DNA of 64,000 bases from assembly GCA_016720425.1 (NCBI GenBank), contig JADKKQ010000009.1:62001-126000 (forward strand), in the 5' to 3' direction. The position numbers and the translations under genes were made by a program. This stretch comes from Betaproteobacteria bacterium. Lineage in GTDB: Bacteria; Pseudomonadota; Gammaproteobacteria; Burkholderiales; Casimicrobiaceae. The notes under the pieces are model-generated. The model was not told the origin of the DNA. It did not search any database and saw only the letters and a program-made list of their open reading frames with translations. Positions 7,310 to 15,920 of this stretch are shown piece by piece; position 1 is the stretch's first letter; the number at the start of each line of letters is the position of its first letter.

Positions 7310-7954
7310 ATGAAGCGGCACGCGTTCGACCTCGGTGTGTATCTCGTCACCGATCGGGCGTGCTGCGGCCCGCGGGGCGTGGAAGCGGTGGTCCGCGCGG
7401 CAATCGAGAACGGCGCCACGCTGGTTCAGCTGCGCGACAAGCACGTCGACGCCCGCCCGATGCTGGCACTCGGCCGCCAGCTGCTTGCGCTGCTGCGCCC
7501 CGCCGGGATCGGCCTGATCGTCAACGACCGGATCGACGTCGCGCAGGCGCTCGATGCCGAGGGCGTGCACATCGGCCAGCAGGACATGGCGTACCCCGAC
7601 GCGCGGCGCCTGCTCGGCCCCGGCAAGATCATTGGCATCTCGGTCGGATCCGAAGCCGAGGCGCGCGAAGCCGCGGGCTGGGATGCCGATTACGTCGGCA
7701 TCGCCCCGGCCTTTGCGACCGCGACCAAGCCCGATGCCGGCGCCGCGCTGGGCGTGGACGAGACCGCGCGCCTCGCCAGGATCACCGGCCATCGCGCCGT
7801 CGCGATCGGCGGCATCGACGCGACGAACGCCGCGCCGCTCTACGCCGCCGGTCTCGAAGGCGTGGCCGTCGTGTCGGCCATTTGCGCCGCCCCGGACCCG
7901 GGACTGGCCACGCGCGACTTCGCCCGCACGATGCACGCGCATCGCCGCAGGTAG
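7310..7954 (+). CDS. thiE: Thiamine phosphate synthase
   Basis: A 214-residue TIM-barrel ThiE that joins thiazole phosphate and HMP pyrophosphate to give thiamine phosphate. Recognisable motifs are GVYLVTDR at the start, GATLVQLRDKHV (substrate-binding Arg/Lys), LIVNDRIDVAQALDAEGVH, IGQQDM, GKIIGISVGS, ADYVGIAPAFATATK and AIGGIDATNA. The product of thiM just upstream is its substrate. The ATG at 7310 lies 12 bp after the thiM stop. It converges with pssA; no clear terminator hairpin is visible in the 53-bp gap. Confidence 0.95.
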   Translation: MKRHAFDLGVYLVTDRACCGPRGVEAVVRAAIENGATLVQLRDKHVDARPMLALGRQLLALLRPAGIGLIVNDRIDVAQALDAEGVHIGQQDMAYPDARRLLGPGKIIGISVGSEAEAREAAGWDADYVGIAPAFATATKPDAGAALGVDETARLARITGHRAVAIGGIDATNAAPLYAAGLEGVAVVSAICAAPDPGLATRDFARTMHAHRRR

Positions 7955-8007
7955 CGCGCGGCGACGGATCCCGGTATGGCGGCGGCGCCGGGTCGCCCGG
8001 CCGCTGG

Positions 8008-8634
8008 TCAGAGCTTGGGGATGCGGATTCGGCTGATCATCAGCGATCCCGAAACGGCATACATCAGGACCAGCGGATGCAGCTTGAAGCCGCCCAGGGT
8101 GACTTCGCCGAACCACAGGTTCTCGCGGACCGCGCCGGACCACGCCGCCAGCGACAACAGGCAGACGAGCAGGAACGACGTGGGTATCGGCGTGCCTTCG
8201 AAATACTTGACCTTGCCCGTCCCTTCCGACAGCGCGTCGGCGGTGACGTTGTAGCGGGCGAGGCGCGAAACGCCGCAGGCGACGAAATAGGCCAGGACGA
8301 TGCGGTCGTACAGGCCCTGCATGCCACAGCCGTAGCCGATGATCGCGGGGGCCACGCCGAACGAAATGACGTCCGCGAGCGAGTCGAGCTCGCGCCCCAA
8401 CGTCGAGGTCTTCTGCCGCCACCTGGCGATGCGGCCGTCCAGGACGTCGAAGATCAACGCGGCGAGGACCAGGCCGCAGGCGAAGTGGACATGCCTGGCA
8501 TCGCCGGTCTCGAGATAGGTCATCGTGGCGAACAGGGCGCCGGTGCCGCAGACGGCGTTGGCGAGCGTGAACCAGTCGGCCAGGTGGAATTCCCGGATCA
8601 TCGAGAAGGGCTTGTGCGGATTCGTGTTCGTCAT
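8008..8634 (-). CDS. pssA: CDP-diacylglycerol-serine O-phosphatidyltransferase
   Basis: A 208-residue inner-membrane enzyme of phospholipid synthesis that makes phosphatidylserine from CDP-diacylglycerol and serine. The CDP-alcohol phosphotransferase motif DG-x2-AR-x8-G-x3-D-x3-D is complete (FDVLDGRIAR, then G and D residues through SLAD, about 63-88). It is followed by SFGVAPA, GVSRLARYNV and FEGTPIPTSF, which mark the PssA branch rather than PgsA. Several hydrophobic helices flank these motifs. The ATG at 8634 is preferred because the frame before it lacks conservation. It is a single transcription unit convergent with thiE. Confidence 0.88.
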   Translation of the reverse strand: MTNTNPHKPFSMIREFHLADWFTLANAVCGTGALFATMTYLETGDARHVHFACGLVLAALIFDVLDGRIARWRQKTSTLGRELDSLADVISFGVAPAIIGYGCGMQGLYDRIVLAYFVACGVSRLARYNVTADALSEGTGKVKYFEGTPIPTSFLLVCLLSLAAWSGAVRENLWFGEVTLGGFKLHPLVLMYAVSGSLMISRIRIPKL

Positions 8635-9019
8635 TGGCGCCTGTTTCCCTTGCGCATGCGATCGCCGGTCACCCTGGGCGGGCGACGCAGCGAATCGGCG
8701 GGCGTCTGGCGGAACGGCGCGGTTGCCCAACGCGCGTGCGCGATCCAGCCTTTCGTGCCGCACACCATCCTTCGCGCCGGCTGCGCGACGACCCTCAACA
8801 GGCCCCGTCAAAGCGTGACCGGATGGAGCCGACCCGATGGGAGTCTACGCTTTCCCGATCGCGACTCAATCCGGCAGCGCGCGCGGTGCTGCGCGCCCGA
8901 CATCCGTCATCGGCGGGCCCCGTGCCGGTCGGCAATCCGTCGACCGTCGGCATTTGACGCATCCGGTCGAAACCCCAATACTCCGCTTCGCCGAATCCGC
9001 GTCCCCTTTTCGCGCCGCC
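8635..9019. other. Divergent intergenic region between pssA and the GST gene
   Basis: About 385 bp with no gene I can support. An in-frame ATG at 8837 with GGAG upstream could extend the GST gene by about 60 residues, but that extension shows no domain resemblance. No clear promoter pair, repeat or hairpin was recognised. Confidence 0.4.
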
Positions 9020-9790
9020 GTGATCCGCGCCACCGACGTGAGCCTGCCGACCCTCGTGACGATCACCCTCAGCCACTACTGCGAGAAGGCGCGGTGGGGG
9101 CTCGATCGCGCAGGGATCGCGTACCGGGAGGCGAGGCACGCGCCGGGATTCCACGCCTTTGCGGTTCGTCGCGCCGGCGGCCGCCGCACCACGCCGATCC
9201 TGGTGACGGACGACGGCGTCATCGGCGATTCGACCGACATCCTGCTGTGGGCCAACGGCCGCGCGCCACCGGGGCGCGCGCTCTATCCCGAGGATCGCGC
9301 CGAGCGCGCCGAGGTGCTGGCGCTGGAGGAGCGCTTCGACGAGGACCTCGGCCCGCACGTGCGCCGCGCGATCTACTTCGACCTGTTGCCGTCGCCAAAG
9401 CTCACCGTCCCGATGATGACCCACGGCGTGCCCGGCCACGAGCGGGCGCTGCTGCCGTTGTTATACGGGCCGCTGCAAAGAGTGATGCGATCCTCGATGC
9501 GCATCGATGCGGCCGGCGCGAAGCGATCGCTCGACACGTTGATGGCGGTCGTCGACGACGTGAGCAAGTTGCTCGCGGACGGCCGCCGATACCTGGCCGG
9601 CGACCGTTTCGGTGCCGCCGACATCACCTTCGCGGCGCTTGCCGCGCCTGCGGTTTGCCCCCCGGGATACGGGGTCCCGCTGCCGCGCCCGGAGGACCTG
9701 CCCGCCGGCGCGGCGGCGATGCTCCGTGCCGTGCGGGACACGCCGGCGGGAGCCTTTTGCCTGCGGATGTACCGCGACGAGCGGCGCTGA
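9020..9790 (+). CDS. Glutathione S-transferase family protein
   Basis: About 256 residues. The N-terminal thioredoxin-like domain starts at LPTLVTITLSHYCEKARWGLDRAG; SHYCEKARW is the active-site region typical of several proteobacterial GSTs. It continues through TTPILVTDDGVIGDSTDILLW, which contains the cis-proline and glutathione gamma-glutamyl-binding Asp-Ser. The all-helical C-terminal domain contains YLAGDRFGAADITFAALAAP, the conserved GST C-terminal core. The GTG at 9020 is chosen because conserved sequence begins about 15 codons later; GTG 9038 or ATG 8837 are alternatives. An ABC exporter follows 43 bp downstream. The substrate cannot be told from sequence. Confidence 0.8.
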   Translation: MIRATDVSLPTLVTITLSHYCEKARWGLDRAGIAYREARHAPGFHAFAVRRAGGRRTTPILVTDDGVIGDSTDILLWANGRAPPGRALYPEDRAERAEVLALEERFDEDLGPHVRRAIYFDLLPSPKLTVPMMTHGVPGHERALLPLLYGPLQRVMRSSMRIDAAGAKRSLDTLMAVVDDVSKLLADGRRYLAGDRFGAADITFAALAAPAVCPPGYGVPLPRPEDLPAGAAAMLRAVRDTPAGAFCLRMYRDERR

Positions 9791-9833
9791 TCCGCTTCCG
9801 GCCCTGCAGCCCCCGGGCGCACCGGCGACCCCC

Positions 9834-11774
9834 ATGTTCGCATTCTTCGAATCGCGCGTGCGACCCACGCGGCTCCCCTCGTCCGCCCCGCCTCCGGGGT
9901 TGATCGCGTTCTACTGGCACTTCGTCCGGCAGGCGCGCTGGCTGTTCGCGGCGATGTTCGTCACCGGCCTCGCCGTCGCGCTGGTCGACACGCTGATCCC
10001 GGTGTTCATCGGCAGGCTGGTCACGCTGATGGAGGCGCCGGACCGAGCGGCGGCGTTTCGCGCCGCGACCCCGGCGCTTGCGGGCATGGCGGCCATCGTG
10101 CTGTTCGGGCGGCCGTTGACGCTGCTCGCCGACAGCCTCGTGCGCAACAACGCCGTGCTGCCCGGCGTGACGAGCCTGATCCGCTGGCAGAGCCACTGGC
10201 ACGTGGTGCGGCAGAGCTGGCCGTTCTTCCAGAACGACTTCGCCGGCCGGATCGCCAACCGCGTGATGCAGACGAGCAACGCGCTGCGCGAGTCGGTCGT
10301 GTCGAGCATTCGTGCCGTCTGGTACATCGCGATCTACGGCGTCTCCGCGCTCGTGCTGATGGCGACGGCCGACTGGCGGCTGGCGATCCCGACGGTTCTC
10401 TGGTTCGCGGGCTATGTCTTCTTCCTGCGCCACTTCGTGCCGCGGATGCGCGACCTCGCCAAGGCCAGTTCGGAGCTGCGCTCGCTGGTGATGGGCCGGG
10501 TCGTGGACAGCTACACGAACATCCTGACGGTGAAGCTGTTCGCCCGCGCCCGCGACGAGGACGCCTACGTGCGCGAGGCCATCGACGACCACACCGGCGC
10601 GATCGCCGCCCACATGCGCCTGATCACGCGGTTCATGGCGGTGCTCTCGACGATGAACGCGCTACTGCTGGTCGGCACGGCCGGCATCGGCATCACGCTC
10701 TGGGGGCAGGGCGAGGCGAGCGCAGGCGTCGTCGCCACGGCGCTGCCGCTGGCCTGGCAGATCGCCAACGTCGCCGGCTGGGTGAGCTGGGAAGTGACGG
10801 GCATCTTCGAGAACATCGGCGTCGTGCAGGAAGGAATGGAGACCATCGCCGTGCCGCACGCGCTGACCGACCGGCCCGGTGCGCGGGAGCTCGCGGTGCC
10901 CCGGGGCGAGATCCGCTTCGAGCACGTCTCGTTCACCTATGGCCGCACCGACGGCAGGCGCGTCCTCGACGATCTCGACCTCGTCATCCGGCCCGGCGAG
11001 CGCGTCGGCCTCGTCGGACGCTCCGGCGCCGGCAAGTCCACGCTGGTGAACCTGCTGCTGCGCTTTCACGACCTCGAGCAGGGCGGCATCCGCATCGACG
11101 GGCAGGACATCCGCGAAGTGACGCAGGAGAGCCTGCGCGCCGCGATCGGCATGGTGACGCAGGACACGTCGCTGCTGCACCGGTCGATCGCAGCCAACAT
11201 CGGCTATGGGCGCCCTGGCGCGAGTGCGGCCGCCATCGAGGCCGCCGCCCGCAAGGCGCAGGCGCACGATTTCATCGCCGACCTGCAGGACTGGAAGGGA
11301 CGGACCGGCTACGAGGCCCACGTGGGCGAGCGCGGCGTCAAGCTGTCCGGCGGGCAGCGCCAGCGCATCGCGATCGCGCGGGTCGTGCTCAAGGATGCCC
11401 CGATCCTGGTGCTCGACGAGGCGACGTCGGCGCTCGACAGCGAGGTCGAGCTCGCGATCCAGGACCAGTTGCTCGGGCTGATGGAGGGCAAGACCGTGAT
11501 CGCCATCGCGCACCGCCTGTCGACGATCGCCCGCATGGACCGGCTGATCGTGCTGGAGCATGGACGCATCGTCGAGCAGGGCACGCACGACGAGCTGCTG
11601 CGCCTCGGCGGCCACTATTCGATGCTCTGGAAGCACCAGTCGGGTGGCTTCCTGCCGCACGACCTGCCCCCGGAGGACGCTCCGGTGATCGACGACGGCC
11701 CGGTCGACGACATGCGCGCGGCCGAGCAGCCGGAGCCCAGCACCAACGACGAGCCGATGCCGTCCCGGGCGTGA
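9834..11774 (+). CDS. ABC transporter, fused permease and ATPase (exporter type)
   Basis: A 646-residue half-transporter. Residues about 25-330 form a six-helix exporter membrane domain (starting FYWHFVRQARWLFAAMFV). The rest is the nucleotide-binding domain: Walker A GRSGAGKST, Q-loop MVTQDTSLLH, signature LSGGQRQRIAIARV, Walker B ILVLDEATSALD and H-loop AIAHRLSTIARMD. It resembles the MsbA/multidrug branch and should work as a homodimer in the inner membrane. The ATG at 9834 avoids an unconserved upstream stretch that overlaps the GST gene. The C-terminal ~45 residues are acidic and unconserved. The substrate is unknown. Confidence 0.9.
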   Translation: MFAFFESRVRPTRLPSSAPPPGLIAFYWHFVRQARWLFAAMFVTGLAVALVDTLIPVFIGRLVTLMEAPDRAAAFRAATPALAGMAAIVLFGRPLTLLADSLVRNNAVLPGVTSLIRWQSHWHVVRQSWPFFQNDFAGRIANRVMQTSNALRESVVSSIRAVWYIAIYGVSALVLMATADWRLAIPTVLWFAGYVFFLRHFVPRMRDLAKASSELRSLVMGRVVDSYTNILTVKLFARARDEDAYVREAIDDHTGAIAAHMRLITRFMAVLSTMNALLLVGTAGIGITLWGQGEASAGVVATALPLAWQIANVAGWVSWEVTGIFENIGVVQEGMETIAVPHALTDRPGARELAVPRGEIRFEHVSFTYGRTDGRRVLDDLDLVIRPGERVGLVGRSGAGKSTLVNLLLRFHDLEQGGIRIDGQDIREVTQESLRAAIGMVTQDTSLLHRSIAANIGYGRPGASAAAIEAAARKAQAHDFIADLQDWKGRTGYEAHVGERGVKLSGGQRQRIAIARVVLKDAPILVLDEATSALDSEVELAIQDQLLGLMEGKTVIAIAHRLSTIARMDRLIVLEHGRIVEQGTHDELLRLGGHYSMLWKHQSGGFLPHDLPPEDAPVIDDGPVDDMRAAEQPEPSTNDEPMPSRA

Positions 11775-11891
11775 GTCGTGTCCGGGCCGCGATGGTCGCG
11801 TCGGCGACCGCCGCCTCGGCCTGTCCTGTAGGCGCGCCACTGGCGAGCCGCTATGATGGCCGGATGCGCTCCGCTCCCGTCGGACCCGAAC

Positions 11892-12878
11892 ATGGCCAGC
11901 CTGCAACCCCTGCTTGATGCGTCGAACACCGTGGCCATCGGCGACGCCGGTGCGGTTGCGGACGCCGCCGAGCGGATTCTGGGCGAGTGCTTCGGCAGCG
12001 GGAGTTTCGACGACGCGCTGCTGCGCGCGAGCTTCGCCCTCGTCGACCGCCTGTTCGCGGGCGAACACCCCGGCTACCTGGGCTGCGACATGCCCTATCA
12101 CGACCTGCGACACTCGCTCGACACGGCCCTGGTCATGACGCGACTCGTCGCCGGCTACCAGAGCGCGCACGGTGCGTCTTCGGATGCGCTGACGCCGGAA
12201 TACGGCCTGCTGGGCGTGCTGCTCGCGCTGCTGCACGACTCGGGCTTCATCCGCCGGGATTCCGAAGCGGCACTCTGCGGCCCGCAGCTGATGGCCGAGC
12301 ACGAATCGCGCAGCGTCGAATTCGCCCGCAGCTACCTGCAAACGACCTCGCTGGCGCACTGCGCGACGCTGGCACCGTTGATATTGGCCACCCGGCTGGC
12401 GTCCGATCTCGACGCCCTGTTCGACGAACATCCGGGTCCGGCCGTCACGCTCGGTCGCATGCTGGGCAGCGCCGACCTGGTCAGCCAGATGGCGGACCCC
12501 TGCTATCTCGAGCGCTGCTATTACCACCTGTATCCGGAGCTCGTCCTCGCGGGGAAGGACCGCCTGCGCGCTGCGGACGGAAACGAGCAGCTGCTCTACC
12601 GCGATGCCCTCGACCTGCTGCGCCACACGCCGCGGTTCTACGAGGGTGTCGTCCGCCAGCGCCTGGACCGGGACTTCGGGCGGATGTCACGCTATCTCGA
12701 CGTGCACTTTGCCGGTGACGACCCGTACGCGGCGGCGATCCGGCGCAACCTCGACCGGTCCGTGCGCATCGTCGCCGACGCCGGGCTCGGTCTGCTGCAG
12801 GCCGAGCCGATCACGACGACCCGCAACCTCGCGGCGATCTACCACGCGCCGCCTCCGCGACCACCCGCCGCACGGTGA
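11892..12878 (+). CDS. HD-domain (PDEase-like) hydrolase
   Basis: About 328 residues with a metal-dependent HD-type fold. The segment MPYHDLRHSLDTALVM (His70, His74) resembles the YHN-x2-HA-x-D motif of cyclic-nucleotide phosphodiesterases. LLALLHDSGF (His115-Asp116) supplies the HD pair. ADLVSQMAD near residue 200 gives a further metal-site Asp as in the family. A 3',5'-cyclic nucleotide phosphodiesterase-like activity is plausible but the substrate is not proven. The start at 11892 is preferred over ATG 11853, because that one falls in TATGAT, which looks like a -10 box. No signal peptide or sensor domain is visible. It converges with the patatin gene. Confidence 0.65.
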   Translation: MASLQPLLDASNTVAIGDAGAVADAAERILGECFGSGSFDDALLRASFALVDRLFAGEHPGYLGCDMPYHDLRHSLDTALVMTRLVAGYQSAHGASSDALTPEYGLLGVLLALLHDSGFIRRDSEAALCGPQLMAEHESRSVEFARSYLQTTSLAHCATLAPLILATRLASDLDALFDEHPGPAVTLGRMLGSADLVSQMADPCYLERCYYHLYPELVLAGKDRLRAADGNEQLLYRDALDLLRHTPRFYEGVVRQRLDRDFGRMSRYLDVHFAGDDPYAAAIRRNLDRSVRIVADAGLGLLQAEPITTTRNLAAIYHAPPPRPPAAR

Positions 12879-13030
12879 CACGCACGCGATGCGCTTGCCG
12901 GGCGTCGCGCCTGACGGGTCGCGCCTGCTTCGCGTGACGCTGGCAGCCTGCCGGAGGGACCAGGCCAGGATTCCGATTCGGGTCAGGCCCGCGCGCATCG
13001 GGGAAAACCCCCGCTTCCACCGGCGCGCGC

Positions 13031-15268
13031 TTACGGTGCGCCGAGCAGCAGGTACACGCTCCAGTTGCCGGATGGGCCGAGACCGAAGCCCAGGTAGGCG
13101 GGGCCGACCGACGTATCGGCGCCGAGAAAGGCCGATCCTGACCACAGCGTTCCTGCCGAGGGGACGCCGTCGTACCGGTCGGTGATCCGCCCGATCTCGG
13201 CCGAAGTTCCGACATAGACGCCGGAACCCAGGATGTCGGGCAACGGAAACGCCCGGTGGTAGTACATCAACCGGCCGAACGCATAGCGGCGCCCCACGAA
13301 CTGGTTGATGCGGTAGCCCGAAAGATGCAGCGCTCCGCCGAGGGTGAACGATTCGTAGGCCGGCATGCCCGAACCGAGGTCGCTGCCCCCGGCGGCGTAA
13401 GCGTACAGCGTGTGCGCACCCCAGCTCTGCGCCCCGCGAATTTTCCCCTCGAGCCGGTGATAGTCGGCGTACGATCCGAGCGACTCCGTGGCTGCATAGG
13501 CCGAGGCCACCGCCCCGAAGCCGCGCGTCGGGAAGAAGGCATGATCGGTCTGGTCGACGAACAGCTGCGCCCGCAGCCCGGCCGTGGTTTCCTTGACCGA
13601 CGGCAGGATCGGGGAACCGGTGTCGACCTCCGCATCGATTCGTGTCCACACCGGACCGAATCGCAACTGTCCCCAGGTGCCGAGCACCGCGCCGCCGTCG
13701 AGTCCGACCTGACTCCCGCGGACCAGATAGTCGGCGACCTTGTCGTCGCCGACGAAGACGCCGCGTGACGTCCGGCCGACCTTGACATAGGGCGACACGA
13801 ACCATTCGCCCGCCTCGTGCAACGGTTGGTAGAACTCGGTGGCCAGATGCGTGTCCTGCCCGACCTGGAACTCGGTCAGCCACTCGCCACCCAGGCGATT
13901 GAGCCAGGTCTTGCGGTACTGGACCAGCAGGTTGAACTGACTGTCCCCCTGGAAGTCGCTCGCGAGGCCGAGGCCGAAGCGCAGGAAATCGGGGCCCCAC
14001 GACTTCTCCTTCGGCTCGATGACCAGCGCGCGCGGGCCGCCTTCGCCGGAGATGTGATAGCTGATGCTCTCGAACCCGCCGCTTCCGTAAACGCGCCGCA
14101 GATCCGCACCGATCTTCGCCTCCGACAGCGGCTCGCCGGGCTTGCTCTCGACCAGGCCGCGCAACACCTCGGGGTTCGAACGTTCCAGCCCTTCGAACCG
14201 GACTTCCCCGACGGAGCCCAACGCCTTCTCCTCGACGATCTGCGTGGCCCGCAATGCCGCGTACCGATCGGGCGGCAGGCTGTAGCGCCGGAGCGAGTCG
14301 GCCAACGCGCGCGTCGCCTGCTCGCCGATCCTGACCGCTTCGGCGGAGCGATCGAACGTGGCGGCCGAGATGTCGCCGAGATCGGGCGCGATCAGCACGT
14401 CCTTGTTGCCGAGGCTCTTCAGCTGCTCGTCGACCGTCTGCTTGCCGAGAAAGTTGACCAGCTGCCCGGCGACCGACAGCGCGGAGGTGATGTCCTTGCG
14501 CTTCAGGGGCGGCGTCGAGATGTTGACGGCGATCACGACGTCGGCGCACAGCTTGCGCGCTTCGTCGATCGGCAGGTTGTTGGCGATGCCGCCGTCGACC
14601 AGCAGCCGCCCGTCGATCTCGACCGGGGCGATCGCGCCGGGGACCGACATGCTGGCGCGCATCGCCTGGGCGACACTGCCGCGTTCGAGCACGACCGACT
14701 CGCCGGTCTCGATGTCGGTCGCCATCGCCCGGAACGGGATCGGCAGCTTGCGGAAGTCGGTGACGCCGAAGGCCCGCGTGGCCAGCACCCGAAAGAACGA
14801 CTCGATCGAGACCCCCGCAATGACGCCCTTCGGCAGCGCCAGCCCACCGTCCTTGACACCGAACTCGGGCGCGAACAGCGTCTTGTAATCGTCGATCTTG
14901 CGTTGAATGGCAATCTCTTCGCGGGGCGGGCGATCCCGGAAGATCTCCGCCCAGTCGGCGGCGAGCACGATCTTCTCCATCTCCGCCGGCGACGTTCCCG
15001 CAGCGAAGGTGCCACCGACGATCGCGCCCATGCTGGTCCCGGTCACGCAGTGGATCGGCACCCGCAGTTCCTCGAGCACCTTGAGCACGCCGACGTGCGC
15101 GAGGCCGCGCGCCCCCCCGCCGGACAGCGCGAGCCCGATGCGCGGCGCCGTCGCAGCCTGGGCGACCGGCGCCGTCTGGGCTGCCGGTCCGGAACTGTGC
15201 GTCGCCAGCAGTGCGATCGCCGTCGACAGCACGAGGGACCGCGGGCTGACCAGGTGTCGGGCATTCAT
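13031..15268 (-). CDS. Patatin-like phospholipase with outer-membrane barrel (PlpD/type Vd-like)
   Basis: A 745-residue exported protein. A signal peptide (SLVLSTAIALLATHS) is followed by a patatin domain (about 42-330) with oxyanion motif LSGGGARGLAHVGVL, nucleophile GTSMGA (Ser79) and the dyad Asp in VDGGIANN (Asp225). Next comes one POTRA-like segment (VGEVRFEGLERSNPEVL) and a C-terminal Omp85-type beta barrel rich in Gly and aromatic residues, with RGFGAV in the barrel. This architecture matches PlpD, a type Vd protein whose lipase domain is carried across the outer membrane by its own barrel. The ATG at 15268 gives the signal peptide; the open frame upstream overlaps another gene. A monocistronic unit is likely. 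Confidence 0.88.
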   Translation of the reverse strand: MNARHLVSPRSLVLSTAIALLATHSSGPAAQTAPVAQAATAPRIGLALSGGGARGLAHVGVLKVLEELRVPIHCVTGTSMGAIVGGTFAAGTSPAEMEKIVLAADWAEIFRDRPPREEIAIQRKIDDYKTLFAPEFGVKDGGLALPKGVIAGVSIESFFRVLATRAFGVTDFRKLPIPFRAMATDIETGESVVLERGSVAQAMRASMSVPGAIAPVEIDGRLLVDGGIANNLPIDEARKLCADVVIAVNISTPPLKRKDITSALSVAGQLVNFLGKQTVDEQLKSLGNKDVLIAPDLGDISAATFDRSAEAVRIGEQATRALADSLRRYSLPPDRYAALRATQIVEEKALGSVGEVRFEGLERSNPEVLRGLVESKPGEPLSEAKIGADLRRVYGSGGFESISYHISGEGGPRALVIEPKEKSWGPDFLRFGLGLASDFQGDSQFNLLVQYRKTWLNRLGGEWLTEFQVGQDTHLATEFYQPLHEAGEWFVSPYVKVGRTSRGVFVGDDKVADYLVRGSQVGLDGGAVLGTWGQLRFGPVWTRIDAEVDTGSPILPSVKETTAGLRAQLFVDQTDHAFFPTRGFGAVASAYAATESLGSYADYHRLEGKIRGAQSWGAHTLYAYAAGGSDLGSGMPAYESFTLGGALHLSGYRINQFVGRRYAFGRLMYYHRAFPLPDILGSGVYVGTSAEIGRITDRYDGVPSAGTLWSGSAFLGADTSVGPAYLGFGLGPSGNWSVYLLLGAP

Positions 15269-15441
15269 GGTTCCAGGCTCCGTGGAATACAACCGTGCCG
15301 TTCCGACGGGAGATCGGCGCGTTTCAGACAATGCACGCAAGTGGCCGGATCGTCCTTGCGCGTGGTCAATGCCGGTGGGCGCAAGGCCTTCCCGCCGGGC
15401 GCATCGGCCAGGCGGACGCCTACCCGCATCGCGCGCCGCCT

Positions 15442-15783
15442 TCAGGGCGCCTTCTTTTCCGGCATCCCGAGCCGACGGCGCAGTCCCGCCAGGATCTCGT
15501 CGATCATTGCCATCGCTTCCTCGCGCCCCATGCTCGCGATCGCCTTGTCGCGAACGGTGAGGTGCATCGTCAGCGCGGCGCGCAGCTTCTGGAAGGCCTG
15601 CGGGTTCGGCTTGCCGCACACCGTCGCATCGTTTTCCAGAACGCGCCAGATCAGCGAACGGTCGTCGAGCGGGATGCCGCAGAGCATCGCCTGCCGCGCG
15701 ACCTCGAGGTCGATGTCGGCGAGCTGCTTGCCGAAGTAGCCTTGGCGCGGGTCGGCCGCGGGATTCTTGGGGGCGTCGGTCAT
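15442..15783 (-). CDS. Small conserved hypothetical cytosolic protein
   Basis: A 113-residue hydrophilic, Met- and Arg-rich protein whose ATG has AAGGAG 8 bp upstream. It has no signal peptide or membrane segment. Residues 18-58 (GKQLADIDLEVARQAMLCG and following) and the C-terminal amphipathic stretch REEAMAMIDEILAGLRRR look helical. I do not recognise the family and assign no function. It lies between the patatin-barrel gene and the SLC13 carrier gene, all on the minus strand, with gaps of 173 and 137 bp, so it may be its own unit. Confidence 0.7.
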   Translation of the reverse strand: MTDAPKNPAADPRQGYFGKQLADIDLEVARQAMLCGIPLDDRSLIWRVLENDATVCGKPNPQAFQKLRAALTMHLTVRDKAIASMGREEAMAMIDEILAGLRRRLGMPEKKAP

Positions 15784-15920
15784 GCACGGGTCTCCTTTTG
15801 CATCGGAACGCGATCGGCGCGCCCGGTCGGATGTTACCCCGCGGCGCTGGCCGCTTCCAACGTGCAGCGGCGCGGCACACCCGGGATTCGAGTTCGGCTT
15901 GCCCGAGGCCCGTGCCGGCG

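Noticed and set aside
5339..8422. Open frame of about 1,000 codons on the minus strand across sigF, nrsF, thiM and thiE
   Set aside because: It overlaps four well-supported plus-strand genes, is rich in Arg/His/Gln and has no domain; a typical GC-rich artefact.
8837..9019. Longer GST with start at ATG 8837
   Set aside because: The extra ~60 residues are unconserved, although GGAG lies upstream; the GST domain begins after 9038.
12999..13013. Small hairpin CGGGG-AAAAC-CCCCG as a terminator between converging genes
   Set aside because: The stem is only 5 bp and has no T-run on either strand.
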